Shown piece after piece: positions 43,157 through 51,730 of a stretch of DNA of 64,000 bases (positions are counted from its first letter, which is position 1; each line of letters opens with the position of its first letter). This DNA is from Tabrizicola fusiformis (GTDB lineage: Bacteria; Pseudomonadota; Alphaproteobacteria; Rhodobacterales; Rhodobacteraceae). Below the pieces are notes generated by a model that saw only the letters and a list, made by a program, of their open reading frames with translations, searched no databases and had not been told where the DNA came from. A program made the translations under genes and the position numbers. The stretch covers positions 404,864 through 468,863 of the forward strand of contig NZ_JABUHN010000003.1 of the NCBI RefSeq assembly GCF_013328815.1, in the 5' to 3' direction.

Positions 43157-43701
43157 TCCGCCCCGAGGCCCGCGCCGCCCTGATCCGCTGGCGCGAAGTG
43201 ATGGCCAGCGCCCTGCTGGCGGGGCTTGGCCTCTGGCTGATCGCGCTTGGCGGCTGGGTGCTGATTCCGGCGGGGGCGGGGCTGGTGGCGCTGGCCGCGG
43301 GGCTGGCGCTGAATGCCTGGCGGCGGCTGCGCTTTGCCCAAGGGGGCGAGGCGCCGGGGCTGGTCGAGGTGGACGAAGGCCAGATCGGCTATCTCGGACC
43401 CGGCATCGGTGGCTTTGTCGCCCTGCCCGATCTGGTGGAAATCAAGCTGATCACGCTGCGCGGACGCCGCCTGTGGCGGCTGAAACAGGCCGATGGCCAG
43501 ACGGTGCTGATCCCGGTCGAGGCGACAGGGGCCGAACGCCTGTTCGACGCCTTTGCCAGCCTGCCCGGCCTTGACGGTGCCGCCCTGATCGCCGCGCTGG
43601 AACCCACGGGCACGGGTGGCTCTGCCGCGCTGGTGCCCGAGGGCATGGCCGGGATGCGGCTGATCTGGCGCCGCCCCGGCGCCGGTCTGATGCGGGGCTG
43701 A
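43153..43701 (+). CDS. Two-helix membrane protein of unknown function
   Basis: 182 residues from the GTG at 43153, overlapping the rsmE stop. Two adjacent helices (VMASALLAGLGLWLIALGGW, IPAGAGLVALAAGLALNAW) are followed by a cytosolic beta-rich domain (GLVEVDEGQIGYLGPGIGGFVALPDLVEIKL, RLWRLKQADGQTVLIPV), a pattern like bacterial PH-domain membrane proteins. A TTG at 43147 would add two residues. The coupling to rsmE is by position only. A strong terminator follows 33 bases downstream. Confidence 0.7.
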   Translation: MIRPEARAALIRWREVMASALLAGLGLWLIALGGWVLIPAGAGLVALAAGLALNAWRRLRFAQGGEAPGLVEVDEGQIGYLGPGIGGFVALPDLVEIKLITLRGRRLWRLKQADGQTVLIPVEATGAERLFDAFASLPGLDGAALIAALEPTGTGGSAALVPEGMAGMRLIWRRPGAGLMRG

Positions 43702-43733
43702 CGGCCGGGTCGCAAAGCCCCACCCGTTCCGCC

Positions 43734-43777
43734 AAGGCGGCGCGCGGGGGCATGAATGCCCCCGCGCGCCGCCTTTT
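43734..43777 (+). terminator. Long palindromic terminator, repeat family member
   Basis: A perfect 20-bp stem from AAGGCGGCGC to GGGGGCAT, loop GA, then the mirror image and TTTT. It shares the core GCGCGCGGGGGCAT-GA-ATGCCCC with the terminator at 60058-60099, so it is both a rho-independent terminator and one copy of a dispersed palindrome. Confidence 0.85.
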
Positions 43778-43868
43778 CCAGAATGATCCTTCCAGCGCCA
43801 CCCTTGACTTGCCCGCGCCAAGGCGACACCTCTGTCGCCCCAAGGTGCCAGCAGAAAGGGCCGCTCCC

Positions 43869-45215
43869 ATGTCGATTCCCCAATCGGGCGGAGGTCTGAT
43901 CGAACATTTCGCGCAACTGGCCGAGCTTCTCGAGTCAGGCTGCAAGCCGAAAACCGATTGGCGTCTGGGCACCGAGCATGAAAAATTCGGCTGGCTGGAG
44001 GGCAGCCACGCGCCCCTGCCCTATGCCGGCGACCGCTCGATCTCGGCCCTCTTCGCCGGGCTGATCGACCGCCATGGCTGGCAGGCGGTGCGCGAGGGCG
44101 AGCATATCATCGGCCTGACCCGCAACGGCGCCAATATCAGCCTTGAACCCGGCGGCCAGTTCGAGCTGTCCGGCGCACCGCTGGTCAGCGTGAACGACAC
44201 CGCAGCCGAGTTGCAGAACCACCTTGACGAAGTGGCAGGCATCGCCGGGCCGCTGGGCATCCGTTTCATGGGGATCGGCGCCGCGCCGGAATGGCGGCAT
44301 GACCAGATGCCGGTGATGCCCAAGGGCCGTTACCGGCTGATGACCGATTACATGGGCCGCGTCGGCACCCATGGCACGCAGATGATGTATCGCACCTGCA
44401 CCGTGCAGGTGAACCTCGACTATGCGTCCGAGGCCGACATGGTGCAGAAACTGCGCGTGGCGCTGGCCTTGCAGCCGGTGGCGACGGCGCTTTTCGCCTC
44501 GTCGCCGTTCTTCGACGGCAAGCCGAACGGCCATAAAAGCTGGCGCTCGCGCATCTGGCGCGGGCTGGACAATGCCCGCACCGGAATGCTGCCCTTCGCC
44601 TTTGATCAGGGCTTCGGCTTTCAGCAATATGTCGATTGGGTGCTGGATGCGCCGATGTATTTCGTCTACCGCGACGGCAAGTATATCAACGCTTTGGGCC
44701 AATCGTTCCGTGATTTCCTCAAAGGCGAACTGCCCGCGCTGCCAGGTGAAAAGCCTACGCTGTCGGATTGGGCCGACCACATGACCACGGTCTTCCCCGA
44801 GGCGCGCGTGAAGAAATACATCGAGATGCGTGGCGCGGATTGCGGCGATCAGGCCCATATCGTGGCGCTGCCCGCCTTCTGGGTGGGGCTGATGTATGAC
44901 CAGACCGCGCTGGATGCCGCATGGGATCTGGTCAAGGGGCTGGATACTGAGACGCGCGAGGGGCTGCGGGTTGCCGCCTCGGTCGCGGGGTTGCAGGGCG
45001 AGGCCGGCGGCGTGAAGATTGCCGATCTGGCGCAGGCGGCGGTTGGCCTGTCGCACGCGGGCCTTGCCGCGCGGGGCATGGGCGAAGAGCGCCATCTTGC
45101 GCCGCTGGTCACCAGCCTGAAGGCGGGCAAGGTGCAGGCCGACCGCTGGCTTGACCTTTACCACGGCGAATGGGGCGGAGATCTGACGGCGATCTATGCC
45201 GCCGCCAGTCTCTGA
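43869..45215 (+). CDS. gshA: Glutamate-cysteine ligase, plant/alphaproteobacterial type
   Basis: 448 residues of the GCS2-like long form. WRLGTEHEKFGW near the N-terminus, GANISLEPGGQFELSGAPL, MTDYMGRVGTHGTQMMYRTCTVQVNLDY, SSPFFDGKPNGHKSWRSRIW and TVFPEARVKKYIEMRGAD follow the family in order. It makes gamma-glutamylcysteine, the first step of glutathione synthesis, in the cytosol. ATG at 43869 after a weak GGCCGCTCCC. It stands alone behind the palindromic terminator and converges with the DUF805 gene 16 bases away. Confidence 0.93.
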   Translation: MSIPQSGGGLIEHFAQLAELLESGCKPKTDWRLGTEHEKFGWLEGSHAPLPYAGDRSISALFAGLIDRHGWQAVREGEHIIGLTRNGANISLEPGGQFELSGAPLVSVNDTAAELQNHLDEVAGIAGPLGIRFMGIGAAPEWRHDQMPVMPKGRYRLMTDYMGRVGTHGTQMMYRTCTVQVNLDYASEADMVQKLRVALALQPVATALFASSPFFDGKPNGHKSWRSRIWRGLDNARTGMLPFAFDQGFGFQQYVDWVLDAPMYFVYRDGKYINALGQSFRDFLKGELPALPGEKPTLSDWADHMTTVFPEARVKKYIEMRGADCGDQAHIVALPAFWVGLMYDQTALDAAWDLVKGLDTETREGLRVAASVAGLQGEAGGVKIADLAQAAVGLSHAGLAARGMGEERHLAPLVTSLKAGKVQADRWLDLYHGEWGGDLTAIYAAASL

Positions 45216-45231
45216 CACCCGTTTCTGAACC

Positions 45232-45585
45232 TCAGTTCGGCAGCGGATCGGGGCCGAAACGGTTCGGCCCCACGGTGCCGCGGGTGGCGAACCAGTAGAT
45301 CAGCAGGATCACCCCGACGACCGGCACCAGCACGATCAACAGCCACCAGCCCGACCGATCAAGGTCATGCAAGCGGCGCACACCCACGGCCAACCCCGGA
45401 ACCAACAGCGCCAGCGCCCAGATCAGCGACAGGATCGGCACCCCCGTCGCCATGTCGATCCCGTTCAGAATGACGCTGCCGATCACATTCGCCAGCGTGA
45501 ACCACCAATATTCCGACCGGATCGCGCGGCCGGAGAAATTCGCATAGTTCGACAGGACGGATTTCACCGCCTCGGTCATGTTCAT
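45232..45585 (-). CDS. DUF805 family membrane protein
   Basis: 117 residues from the ATG at 45585 (GGGAATTGCA before it; an upstream start at 45624 is less likely). Family marks: FSGRAIRSEYWWFTLANVIGS, VPGLAVGVRRLHDLDRSGWW and the C-terminal GTVGPNRFGPDPLPN. Three to four helices in the inner membrane. Similar to E. coli YhaH/YhaI; the function is unknown. It is separated from the upstream pyr-plsY operon by 111 bases. Confidence 0.87.
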   Translation of the reverse strand: MNMTEAVKSVLSNYANFSGRAIRSEYWWFTLANVIGSVILNGIDMATGVPILSLIWALALLVPGLAVGVRRLHDLDRSGWWLLIVLVPVVGVILLIYWFATRGTVGPNRFGPDPLPN

Positions 45586-45696
45586 TGCAATTCCCTTTCC
45601 CAAAACCCGACGCCACCAAATCAAATGGCCGTGAAAGAGTGCGGGCGGGCAGGCTTTCTGTCAACTTTGCTGATCAGGGGCGAAGCCGGGCCCGAC

Positions 45697-46176
45697 TCAG
45701 GGGGTGGGCGCCGGTTCTTCCACCGGCTGGTCATCCTCTTCACCACCGCCGGAACGCACCGACAACAGGGTTTCCCCACCCCAGACCAGCGCCTCGGCGC
45801 AGGGCTGCGAGCCGGTGGCATTGCATTCCGAGCCATGCAGCGCCAAGAGCAGGACCGGGCCGTTCAACTGCACCAGCGTCCAGCCCAGCGCCATGTGATC
45901 CGACCTTTGACCATTGATCAGAACCGTCAGCAGACTGCCCCCGGTCCCGCCCCATGCGCTGGCCATGGTCGAACAGTCGAACCCGGCCCAATCCACCAAG
46001 GTCTCGGGCGTGCTGTCGCCGGTCAGCTCGATCTGATGCACAGCCGTCGGGGAAACGGTCAGCACCCCGTTGTCGAAACTGGCGCAATCGGCCTTGGCCT
46101 CGGCCAGAACATCCTCGACCGTCACGGCAAAACCGGGCGCGGGCAGCAGGGCAAGCAGCAGGGCAAGGCGCTTCAT
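45697..46176 (-). CDS. Secreted protein of unknown function downstream of plsY
   Basis: 159 residues, with a signal peptide (MKRLALLLALLPAPGFA). The mature part starts VTVEDVLAEAKADCASFDNGVL and includes QIELTGDSTPETLVDWAGFDCS, four Cys residues and an acidic, Pro-rich tail (GGGEEDDQPVEEPAPTP). The pattern DxTPExLVD is often seen in small Rhodobacterales periplasmic proteins. Its start overlaps the plsY stop (ATGA), making it the last gene of the operon. No function can be assigned. Confidence 0.75.
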   Translation of the reverse strand: MKRLALLLALLPAPGFAVTVEDVLAEAKADCASFDNGVLTVSPTAVHQIELTGDSTPETLVDWAGFDCSTMASAWGGTGGSLLTVLINGQRSDHMALGWTLVQLNGPVLLLALHGSECNATGSQPCAEALVWGGETLLSVRSGGGEEDDQPVEEPAPTP

Positions 46177-46790
46177 GCGGGGTCTTTCTTCTGGCCGATC
46201 TTCGGTTCGGTTCCGGCCTTGATCCGTTCGAGATTGGCCCAGTGCCGGACATAGACCAAGAGGGTCAGCACCACCGCCAGCGCCAGCATCTGGCCGTGAT
46301 TGAAGAAGAACAGCCACAGCGCCGAACTCGCCGCCGCAACCAGCGCCGAAAGCGATGAAATCCGCGTCAGAATGGCCGTTACCAGCCATGTTGCGCAAAC
46401 CGCCAGCCCCACCGGCCAGGCCAGCGCCAGCAGCGTGCCAAGGAAGGTCGCCACCCCCTTGCCGCCCTTGAAGCCCAGCCAGACCGGGTAAAGATGACCC
46501 AGAAACGCCGTCAGCCCAGCCAGTTGTGCGGCATCCTCGCCCACCATGGCCCGCGCAATCAGCACCGCGATGCCCCCCTTGGCCGCATCCAGAACCAGCG
46601 TGGCCAGCGCCGCGCCCTTGTTTCCGGTGCGCAGCACATTCGTCGCCCCGATATTGCCCGAACCGATCTTGCGCAGATCACCAAGGCCAAGCGCGCGGGT
46701 GATTACGATGCCGAAGGGCACCGAACCCAAGAGATAGGCCAGCACCGCCACAAGGATCAGCGCCAGCGGGGCCGAGGTGATATGGGGCAT
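46173..46790 (-). CDS. plsY: Glycerol-3-phosphate acyltransferase PlsY
   Basis: 205 residues, five helices. PlsY motifs: LLGSVPFGIVITRALGLGDLRKIGSGNIGATNVLR (motif 1, in two halves), HLYPVWLGFKGGKGVAT (motif 2) and the C-terminal RHWANLERIKAGTEPKIG (motif 3). It transfers the acyl group from acyl-phosphate to glycerol-3-phosphate at the inner membrane. Start at 46790 with GGAGTAGCCCC before it, immediately after the dihydroorotase-like gene (4 bases). It overlaps the next gene by 4 bases. Confidence 0.94.
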   Translation of the reverse strand: MPHITSAPLALILVAVLAYLLGSVPFGIVITRALGLGDLRKIGSGNIGATNVLRTGNKGAALATLVLDAAKGGIAVLIARAMVGEDAAQLAGLTAFLGHLYPVWLGFKGGKGVATFLGTLLALAWPVGLAVCATWLVTAILTRISSLSALVAAASSALWLFFFNHGQMLALAVVLTLLVYVRHWANLERIKAGTEPKIGQKKDPA

Positions 46791-46794
46791 GGGG

Positions 46795-48063
46795 CTACTC
46801 CGCCGCGAAAACCCGGGTGCCTGCCACCCATGTTGCCAGAACCTTACCCTCCATCCGGGCGCCGTCAAAGGGGGTGTTCTTGGATTTGGACCGCAGCGCG
46901 AAACGGTCCAGCACGAAGGGCGCATCCGGGTCGAACAGCACCAGATCGGCCGGGGCGCCGGGGGTCAGCCGCCCCTGCAGCAGGCCCAGCCGCCGCGCCG
47001 GGTTCAGCGACAGCGCGCGCCACAGCACCGGCAGGTCGATGGCGTCCGCGTGGTAAAGGCGCAGCGCGGCGGGCAGCAGGGTTTGCAGGCCCACCGCGCC
47101 GGAAGCCGCCTCTTCAAACGGCAGGCGCTTGGATTCCTCATCCGCCGGGGTGTGGAAGCTGCCGATCACGTCGATCACGCCCTCGGCCACCGCCTGCACC
47201 ATGGCCAGACGGTCCTCTTCCGAGCGCAGCGGCGGCGTCAGCTTGAAGAAGGTGCGGTAGTCGCCCACGTCGAATTCGTTCAGCGTCAGGTGGTGGATCG
47301 AGATGCCTGCCGTCACGTCCAATCCATCGGCCTTGGCCCGGGCCAGCGCCGGCAGGCTGCGGGCGGTGGTGATCTGATCGGCGTGCCATGTGACCCCGGT
47401 CATCTCGACCAGCGCAAGGTCACGCTCCAGCCCCATCCGTTCCGCGATGGGCGAGACGCCGGGCAGACCGCGCAGGCTGGCGAACTTGCCGCTGGTGGTG
47501 GCCGCACCCGCCGAGAGGCCCGGCTCCTGCGGGTGGCCGACCACCAGCGCGCCCAAGCTGCGCGCATAGGTCAGCGCCCGGCCCAGCGCCTTGGTATCGG
47601 TCGCGACGTGGAACACATCGGAAAAGGCAATGGCCCCGGCATCCAGAAGAAAGCCGATCTCGGTCATCTCGCGCCCGGCGCGGGATTTGGTCAGCGCCGC
47701 CATATGGCGGATGCGCACCACCGATTCCGCCGCGCGGCGGGTGACGAACTCCAGCGTTTCTGGCGTGTCGATGGCGGGGGCGGTGTCGGGCCGGGCGATG
47801 ATCGTGGTCACCCCGCCCGCCGCCGCCGCCAGCCCGGCGGAACGGAAGGATTCCTTGTGCCGCTCGCCCGGCTCGCCGATCTTGACACCCCAATCCACGA
47901 TCCCGGGCGCAAGGCAGGCGCCGTTGCAGTCGATCACCGTGGCGCCCTCCGGGGCATCGGCGTCGCGGGCAAGGATGCTGCCGGCGTCCACCGTCAGGCT
48001 GCCGGGCGCATCGGTCCCGGTTTCAGGACAGATCAGACGGGCATTGTGGAAGTGGATCGTCAT
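46795..48063 (-). CDS. pyrC: Dihydroorotase-like protein, probably non-catalytic (PyrC'/PyrX type)
   Basis: 422-residue amidohydrolase-fold protein. The order of dihydroorotase segments is kept (HFHNARLICPETG, GAVGLQTLLPAALRLYH, ISIHHLTLNEFD, FKLTPPLRSEEDR), but metal and catalytic sites are lost: the D-x-H-x-H region is VDWGVKIGEPG (56-66) and the catalytic DHAPH is F303-H-T-P-A. This is the pattern of the inactive PyrC'/PyrX partners that support PyrB in Pseudomonas and others. pyrB lies upstream in the same presumed operon. A true dihydroorotase should exist elsewhere in the genome. Confidence 0.85.
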   Translation of the reverse strand: MTIHFHNARLICPETGTDAPGSLTVDAGSILARDADAPEGATVIDCNGACLAPGIVDWGVKIGEPGERHKESFRSAGLAAAAGGVTTIIARPDTAPAIDTPETLEFVTRRAAESVVRIRHMAALTKSRAGREMTEIGFLLDAGAIAFSDVFHVATDTKALGRALTYARSLGALVVGHPQEPGLSAGAATTSGKFASLRGLPGVSPIAERMGLERDLALVEMTGVTWHADQITTARSLPALARAKADGLDVTAGISIHHLTLNEFDVGDYRTFFKLTPPLRSEEDRLAMVQAVAEGVIDVIGSFHTPADEESKRLPFEEAASGAVGLQTLLPAALRLYHADAIDLPVLWRALSLNPARRLGLLQGRLTPGAPADLVLFDPDAPFVLDRFALRSKSKNTPFDGARMEGKVLATWVAGTRVFAAE

Positions 48064-48209
48064 GGCTGGCCCTTCTGAATCGTGCGGATGATTTCATAAA
48101 CATTTTCGGCGCCGGGGATACCCAAAAACCTGCGGGCGTCACACGCCGCTGCCTGATCCCGCCCGCGCTGCGGCAGCGGCTCTTTTAGCGGATCCGGGCG
48201 GTCGGTCAT
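48060..48209 (-). CDS. Small 49-aa ORF coupled to the pyrC-like gene
   Basis: 49 codons from an ATG at 48209 to a TGA that overlaps the pyrC-like start (ATGA). It starts 3 bases after the stop of the upstream tail-anchored protein gene, so it fills the gap exactly. The peptide begins MTDRPDPLKEPLPQRGRD, has one Cys and ends in a short helix (NVYEIIRTIQKGQP). No family recognised. It may encode a small protein or only serve translational coupling. Confidence 0.5.
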   Translation of the reverse strand: MTDRPDPLKEPLPQRGRDQAAACDARRFLGIPGAENVYEIIRTIQKGQP

Positions 48210-48212
48210 GGG

Positions 48213-48761
48213 TCAGCGTCCCAGCAGCAGGAACAAGGCAATCGCCGCCAGAAACAACAATACCGCCGTGATCCGCGCCGCGCGGCGCATGTCTGTCGTC
48301 ACCGGCCTGCCCTGCGGCAAGAGGCCCCGGGCGGCGGCATCGGGCAGCGGCTCAAACCGCACCGGCGACAAGTCTTCGCCATAGGTTCCGATCAAGCGCA
48401 GGCGCGGGTCGGGATGCAGGCGGGTGGCGCGGCCCCCGAAAGCGGCAGAATGCAGGATCATGACCGCGCCGGTCAGCGCATCCAGCCGGTCGTGGTCAGC
48501 GGCGATCTGCGCCTCGGCGGCGCCGTTGCCCTCAACCAGATAGGCGGCAAGGCCCAGCCCGGCGAGATCGGCCAGATCGAACACCTCAACCCCGGAAGGG
48601 TCCAGCGCCTCAACCCCCAGAAGCGCGGCGAGCAGATCGGCATTGCCGCGCAACCGCGTCAGGTCGGCGGCGGGCAGGTTGAGAGCAAAGACCCGCAGCA
48701 CATGCCGCTCGCCCTCCGGCAGGACAAGCCTCTCGGTCGCGTCACTGTCGCCCTGCCTCAT
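48213..48761 (-). CDS. Tail-anchored membrane protein of unknown function
   Basis: 182 residues. The soluble part (LPEGERHVLRVFALNLPAADL, LLAALLGVEALDPSGVEVFDLADLAGLGLAAYL) looks alpha/beta; the C-terminus is a single helix (ITAVLLFLAAIALFLLLGR), giving a tail-anchored topology with the bulk in the cytosol. Located between the PH-like genes and the small ORF in the pyrB-plsY cluster. No conserved catalytic motif was recognised. Confidence 0.7.
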   Translation of the reverse strand: MRQGDSDATERLVLPEGERHVLRVFALNLPAADLTRLRGNADLLAALLGVEALDPSGVEVFDLADLAGLGLAAYLVEGNGAAEAQIAADHDRLDALTGAVMILHSAAFGGRATRLHPDPRLRLIGTYGEDLSPVRFEPLPDAAARGLLPQGRPVTTDMRRAARITAVLLFLAAIALFLLLGR

Positions 48762-48790
48762 CGCATCCCCCGCCGGTTTGCCCGGTCTGC

Positions 48791-49417
48791 TTAGTGCGGA
48801 GCGGCTTGCTCGACAAGCGGCGAGCCGTCCCCCGCCGCGCGGCGCTGTTCCCGCAACTCGGCGATCAGGCGATAGGGTTCCTGTGGGTCGGCGATGCCCT
48901 CGAACCCGTCCTCCACCGTCGCGCCGCTTTCCCGATCCTCGACGCGGCGGGCGAAATAGACTGCACCCCAGCGGCCCTGCACCAGCCGCAGCGGGGTATC
49001 GGTGAAAAGCGGCACATCGCGCAGCGAATGGATGCCGAAATGCCAGGTCCCGATCAGGGCGCGCTGATCGGTCAGGGTGTAGAAACTGCGCCTGCGGTTA
49101 AAATGACCGATGGCCTGATAGCAGATCAAGACGACAGCCACCCAGAACAGCACAATCAGCCCGACATCAAGCCGCGAGAGTTCCGCCGACTTCTCTTTGA
49201 AAAAGAAGAAGCCCACAAGGACAATGACCAACGGCTTAGTCACAAGACCAACCAGGCGGTTGCGTTGCAGCACCGGGGTCCAGACAAAGCCACGCAGCGG
49301 CGCGCCCTGCCAGAGGATCCGCTCTCCATCGGCCAGCAGGCCCTCCCACTCTTTCGCAGCCTCGCCGTCGGGCCGAAGTTCGCGGGGCTCTGCCTCGATC
49401 ACGACGCCCTCAGCCAT
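48791..49417 (-). CDS. Bacterial PH-like membrane protein (1)
   Basis: 208 residues from the ATG at 49417, overlapping the upstream stop by 8 bases. WEGLLADGERILWQGAP is the usual opening of bacterial bPH2-like proteins, followed by two helices (LVIVLVGFFFFK, VGLIVLFWVAVVLICYQAIG) and the strand set FYTLTDQRALIGTW, HSLRDVPLFTDTPLRLVQ, GAVYFARR. Position and domain suggest a membrane-associated scaffold; the role is unknown. An earlier in-frame start (49438) would lengthen the overlap. Confidence 0.7.
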   Translation of the reverse strand: MAEGVVIEAEPRELRPDGEAAKEWEGLLADGERILWQGAPLRGFVWTPVLQRNRLVGLVTKPLVIVLVGFFFFKEKSAELSRLDVGLIVLFWVAVVLICYQAIGHFNRRRSFYTLTDQRALIGTWHFGIHSLRDVPLFTDTPLRLVQGRWGAVYFARRVEDRESGATVEDGFEGIADPQEPYRLIAELREQRRAAGDGSPLVEQAAPH

Positions 49418-49865
49418 GGGGCCTGTCCCGCGCGGCAAGGATGGTATCGGCCACCGCGCCCGGGTCTTTCTGGAACTTGATCAGGTGCTTGTCGCCGCCC
49501 TTGGTCACCACCTGCACGGCATCGAGGAACTTTGCTGCCGTCTTGATCTGGGAAAGCGGCAGGGCCCGCCCGCCGGGGCCGAGGAGGCGGCGCGAGGTCA
49601 TCCGCCAGTCTTCGACAAAGACTTCCGAGCGCAGATAGGCCGCCCGCGCGCCGATGGCCAGCACCGCCGCCAGCGGCCCGGTCCAGGGGTAGGGATTGCC
49701 CAGCAGCACCAGCACAACCCCGGCCCCAACAGCCCCCGCCACCGCCATCACCGCATGACTGCGCCAATAGGTGGCCGGATCGGCGGCAAAACGGGCGACG
49801 ACCTTTTCGTCACCCTCCAGCGCCGCAGGCGTGGGGTGAATGCTGTCGCGGGGCAGATCGGGCAT
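49410..49865 (-). CDS. Bacterial PH-like membrane protein (2)
   Basis: 151 residues. Two short helices (HAVMAVAGAVGAGVVLVLLG, WTGPLAAVLAIGARAAYL) and a PH-like strand region (FVEDWRMTSRRLLGPGGRALPLSQIKTAAKFLDAVQVVTKGG, in parts; DKHLIKFQKDPGAVADTIL). The DWRMTSRRLL/ALPLSQI pairing is typical of YdbT/bPH proteins. GGAGACCGCC precedes the start. Second of three consecutive membrane proteins between pyrB and the pyrC-like gene. Confidence 0.7.
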   Translation of the reverse strand: MPDLPRDSIHPTPAALEGDEKVVARFAADPATYWRSHAVMAVAGAVGAGVVLVLLGNPYPWTGPLAAVLAIGARAAYLRSEVFVEDWRMTSRRLLGPGGRALPLSQIKTAAKFLDAVQVVTKGGDKHLIKFQKDPGAVADTILAARDRPHG

Positions 49866-49961
49866 GGCGGTCTCCTGTCCATGAACCCTTGGCGGGCGGC
49901 CTTCATGCTAGCCGCAGGGCCACCCCGCGTCACGCCCAAACGGGGCGACGCTTTGTCCGGA

Positions 49962-50675
49962 TCAGGTCGCCATCACCACAAAGGCCACCGTGAACAGCAC
50001 GAGGAACACCAGAACCGCAGCCGCCACCATGCCGCCGATGCGGGCGTCGGATTTGGGGGGCTTGGGGGCGGGGTCAGGCATCAGCTCTCTCATGGAGGGG
50101 AGACGGGTGTTTATCAGATAGACCAAGTAAGTTCCATCTTCCCGAGTGATACCATTTACTTTACCGACGAGTGCTTTTCCTGAGCCCGAGGTTGATGCGG
50201 CGGCATAGAGGGAAACGCCGGTAAGCGTCCGATGTCTTGCGCGCATACCGCTCAAGGCAATGGTCTGGACCACCTTCAATGTCGCAGAGTTCACAGTGAA
50301 CAGGCGATCCTGCGTCAGCAGAAAGCAACACAACCTACGCTCATCCCCGAACGCCATTCTTACGAAAAGGTAAGTGACCATAACTGCGCCCAGCAAAAAT
50401 ATGAGCGCCGCGATTACAATAAGCACTGACAAACCCTCCACCAGCTTGCGCTTAAAAGGGTCTGTGTTCTCGATCCATACTTCAGGCCAAATCCAAACCA
50501 GTGAGACCAACAGCACATATATGGCCAATGACAGATAGATCAGGACAAGCGTTGGCACTGTCTGAATAACCGTCTTCCAGCGCTTCTGACATACGCTCCA
50601 AAGCACCGTCTCGCCCGGCATCAACATCGCCGTCACCGATGGCGGCACCGGGGCAGGGGCTGGCCCGTCAGACAT
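49962..50675 (-). CDS. Membrane protein with low-GC central part
   Basis: 237 residues from the ATG at 50675, overlapping the pyrB stop by 8 bases. Opens with [21 protein letters not shown], has two helices ([20 protein letters not shown] and [20 protein letters not shown]), a PH-like strand region ([29 protein letters not shown]) and a C-terminal helix ([19 protein letters not shown]). The middle is notably AT-richer than its operon neighbours (28 of 60 bases are G/C at 50341-50400), suggesting recent acquisition or relaxed constraint. Third PH-like member by pattern. Confidence 0.7.
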   Translation of the reverse strand: MSDGPAPAPVPPSVTAMLMPGETVLWSVCQKRWKTVIQTVPTLVLIYLSLAIYVLLVSLVWIWPEVWIENTDPFKRKLVEGLSVLIVIAALIFLLGAVMVTYLFVRMAFGDERRLCCFLLTQDRLFTVNSATLKVVQTIALSGMRARHRTLTGVSLYAAASTSGSGKALVGKVNGITREDGTYLVYLINTRLPSMRELMPDPAPKPPKSDARIGGMVAAAVLVFLVLFTVAFVVMAT

Positions 50676-51630
50676 AACTTTCCACCGCCCGCCGCCCCCG
50701 TTCCGCCCGCAGGTTGCGCGCGAGAAGGTCCATGCAGGCCATGCGGACGGCGACGCCCATTTCCACCTGCTCCTGAATGACACTCCGGTTGATGTCGTCG
50801 GCGATTTCGCCGTCGATCTCGACGCCGCGGTTCATCGGGCCGGGGTGCATCACGATGGCGTCCGGTTTGGCATGGGAGAGCTTCTCGGCATCCAGCCCGA
50901 AGCGGTGGTAGTATTCGCGCTCGGACGGGATGAAGCCGCCGTCCATCCGCTCTTTCTGCAAGCGCAGCATCATCACCACATCGGCGCCCTTCAGCCCCTC
51001 GCGCATATCGTCGTAAAGCTCGCAGCCGAATTCGCCCACCCCGGCGGGCATCAGCGTGGGCGGCGCGATCAGCCGGATGCGGTTTTCCATCTTGCCCAAC
51101 AGGATCAGGTTCGACCGCGCCACGCGGCTGTGGGCGATGTCGCCGCAAATCGCCACGGTCAGCCGCTGAATCCGTCCCTTGGCGCGGCGGATGGTCAGCG
51201 CGTCCAAAAGGGCCTGCGTCGGGTGTTCGTGCCGCCCGTCGCCCGCGTTCAGCACCGCGCAATTCACCTTGGAGGCCAAAAGGTTGACCGCCCCCGACGA
51301 CGGATGCCGCACCACCAGCAGGTCGGGGTGCATCGCGTTCAGCGTCAGGGCGGTGTCGATCAGCGTCTCCCCCTTCTTCACGCTGGACTGGGCGACGCTC
51401 ATGTTCATCACATCCGCCCCCAGCCGCTTGCCCGCCAGCTCAAAGCTGGCCTGCGTGCGGGTGGAGTTTTCAAAGAACATGTTGATCTGCGTCATCCCCG
51501 CCAGCGCATCCGAAGATTTCACCGTGCGGCGGTTCAGATCGACATAGCGGTCGGCCAGATCAAGAACGCTGGTGATTTCCTGCGGGGCGAGGGGCTCGAT
51601 CCCCAGAAGGTGACGGGCGCGGAAGGTCAT
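50668..51630 (-). CDS. pyrB: Aspartate carbamoyltransferase catalytic subunit
   Basis: 320 residues. Carbamoyl-phosphate motif [26 protein letters not shown], the [15 protein letters not shown] domain hinge and [13 protein letters not shown]. It catalyses the committed step of pyrimidine synthesis in the cytosol. The neighbouring degenerate dihydroorotase is the expected non-catalytic partner that assembles with PyrB in class A ATCases. First gene of a probable nine-gene minus-strand operon. No pyrI is present and no attenuator was recognised. Confidence 0.94.
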   Translation of the reverse strand: MTFRARHLLGIEPLAPQEITSVLDLADRYVDLNRRTVKSSDALAGMTQINMFFENSTRTQASFELAGKRLGADVMNMSVAQSSVKKGETLIDTALTLNAMHPDLLVVRHPSSGAVNLLASKVNCAVLNAGDGRHEHPTQALLDALTIRRAKGRIQRLTVAICGDIAHSRVARSNLILLGKMENRIRLIAPPTLMPAGVGEFGCELYDDMREGLKGADVVMMLRLQKERMDGGFIPSEREYYHRFGLDAEKLSHAKPDAIVMHPGPMNRGVEIDGEIADDINRSVIQEQVEMGVAVRMACMDLLARNLRAERGRRAVESYV

Positions 51631-51730
51631 CGGGCAGCACTCCCCTGGGGCTTTGCCGCCTTATAGAAAGCGGCGGTCGCGCGGACAAGTCGGGTTGTCC
51701 CGCCGCGTGCCCCGCCCTACCCTGCCACCC

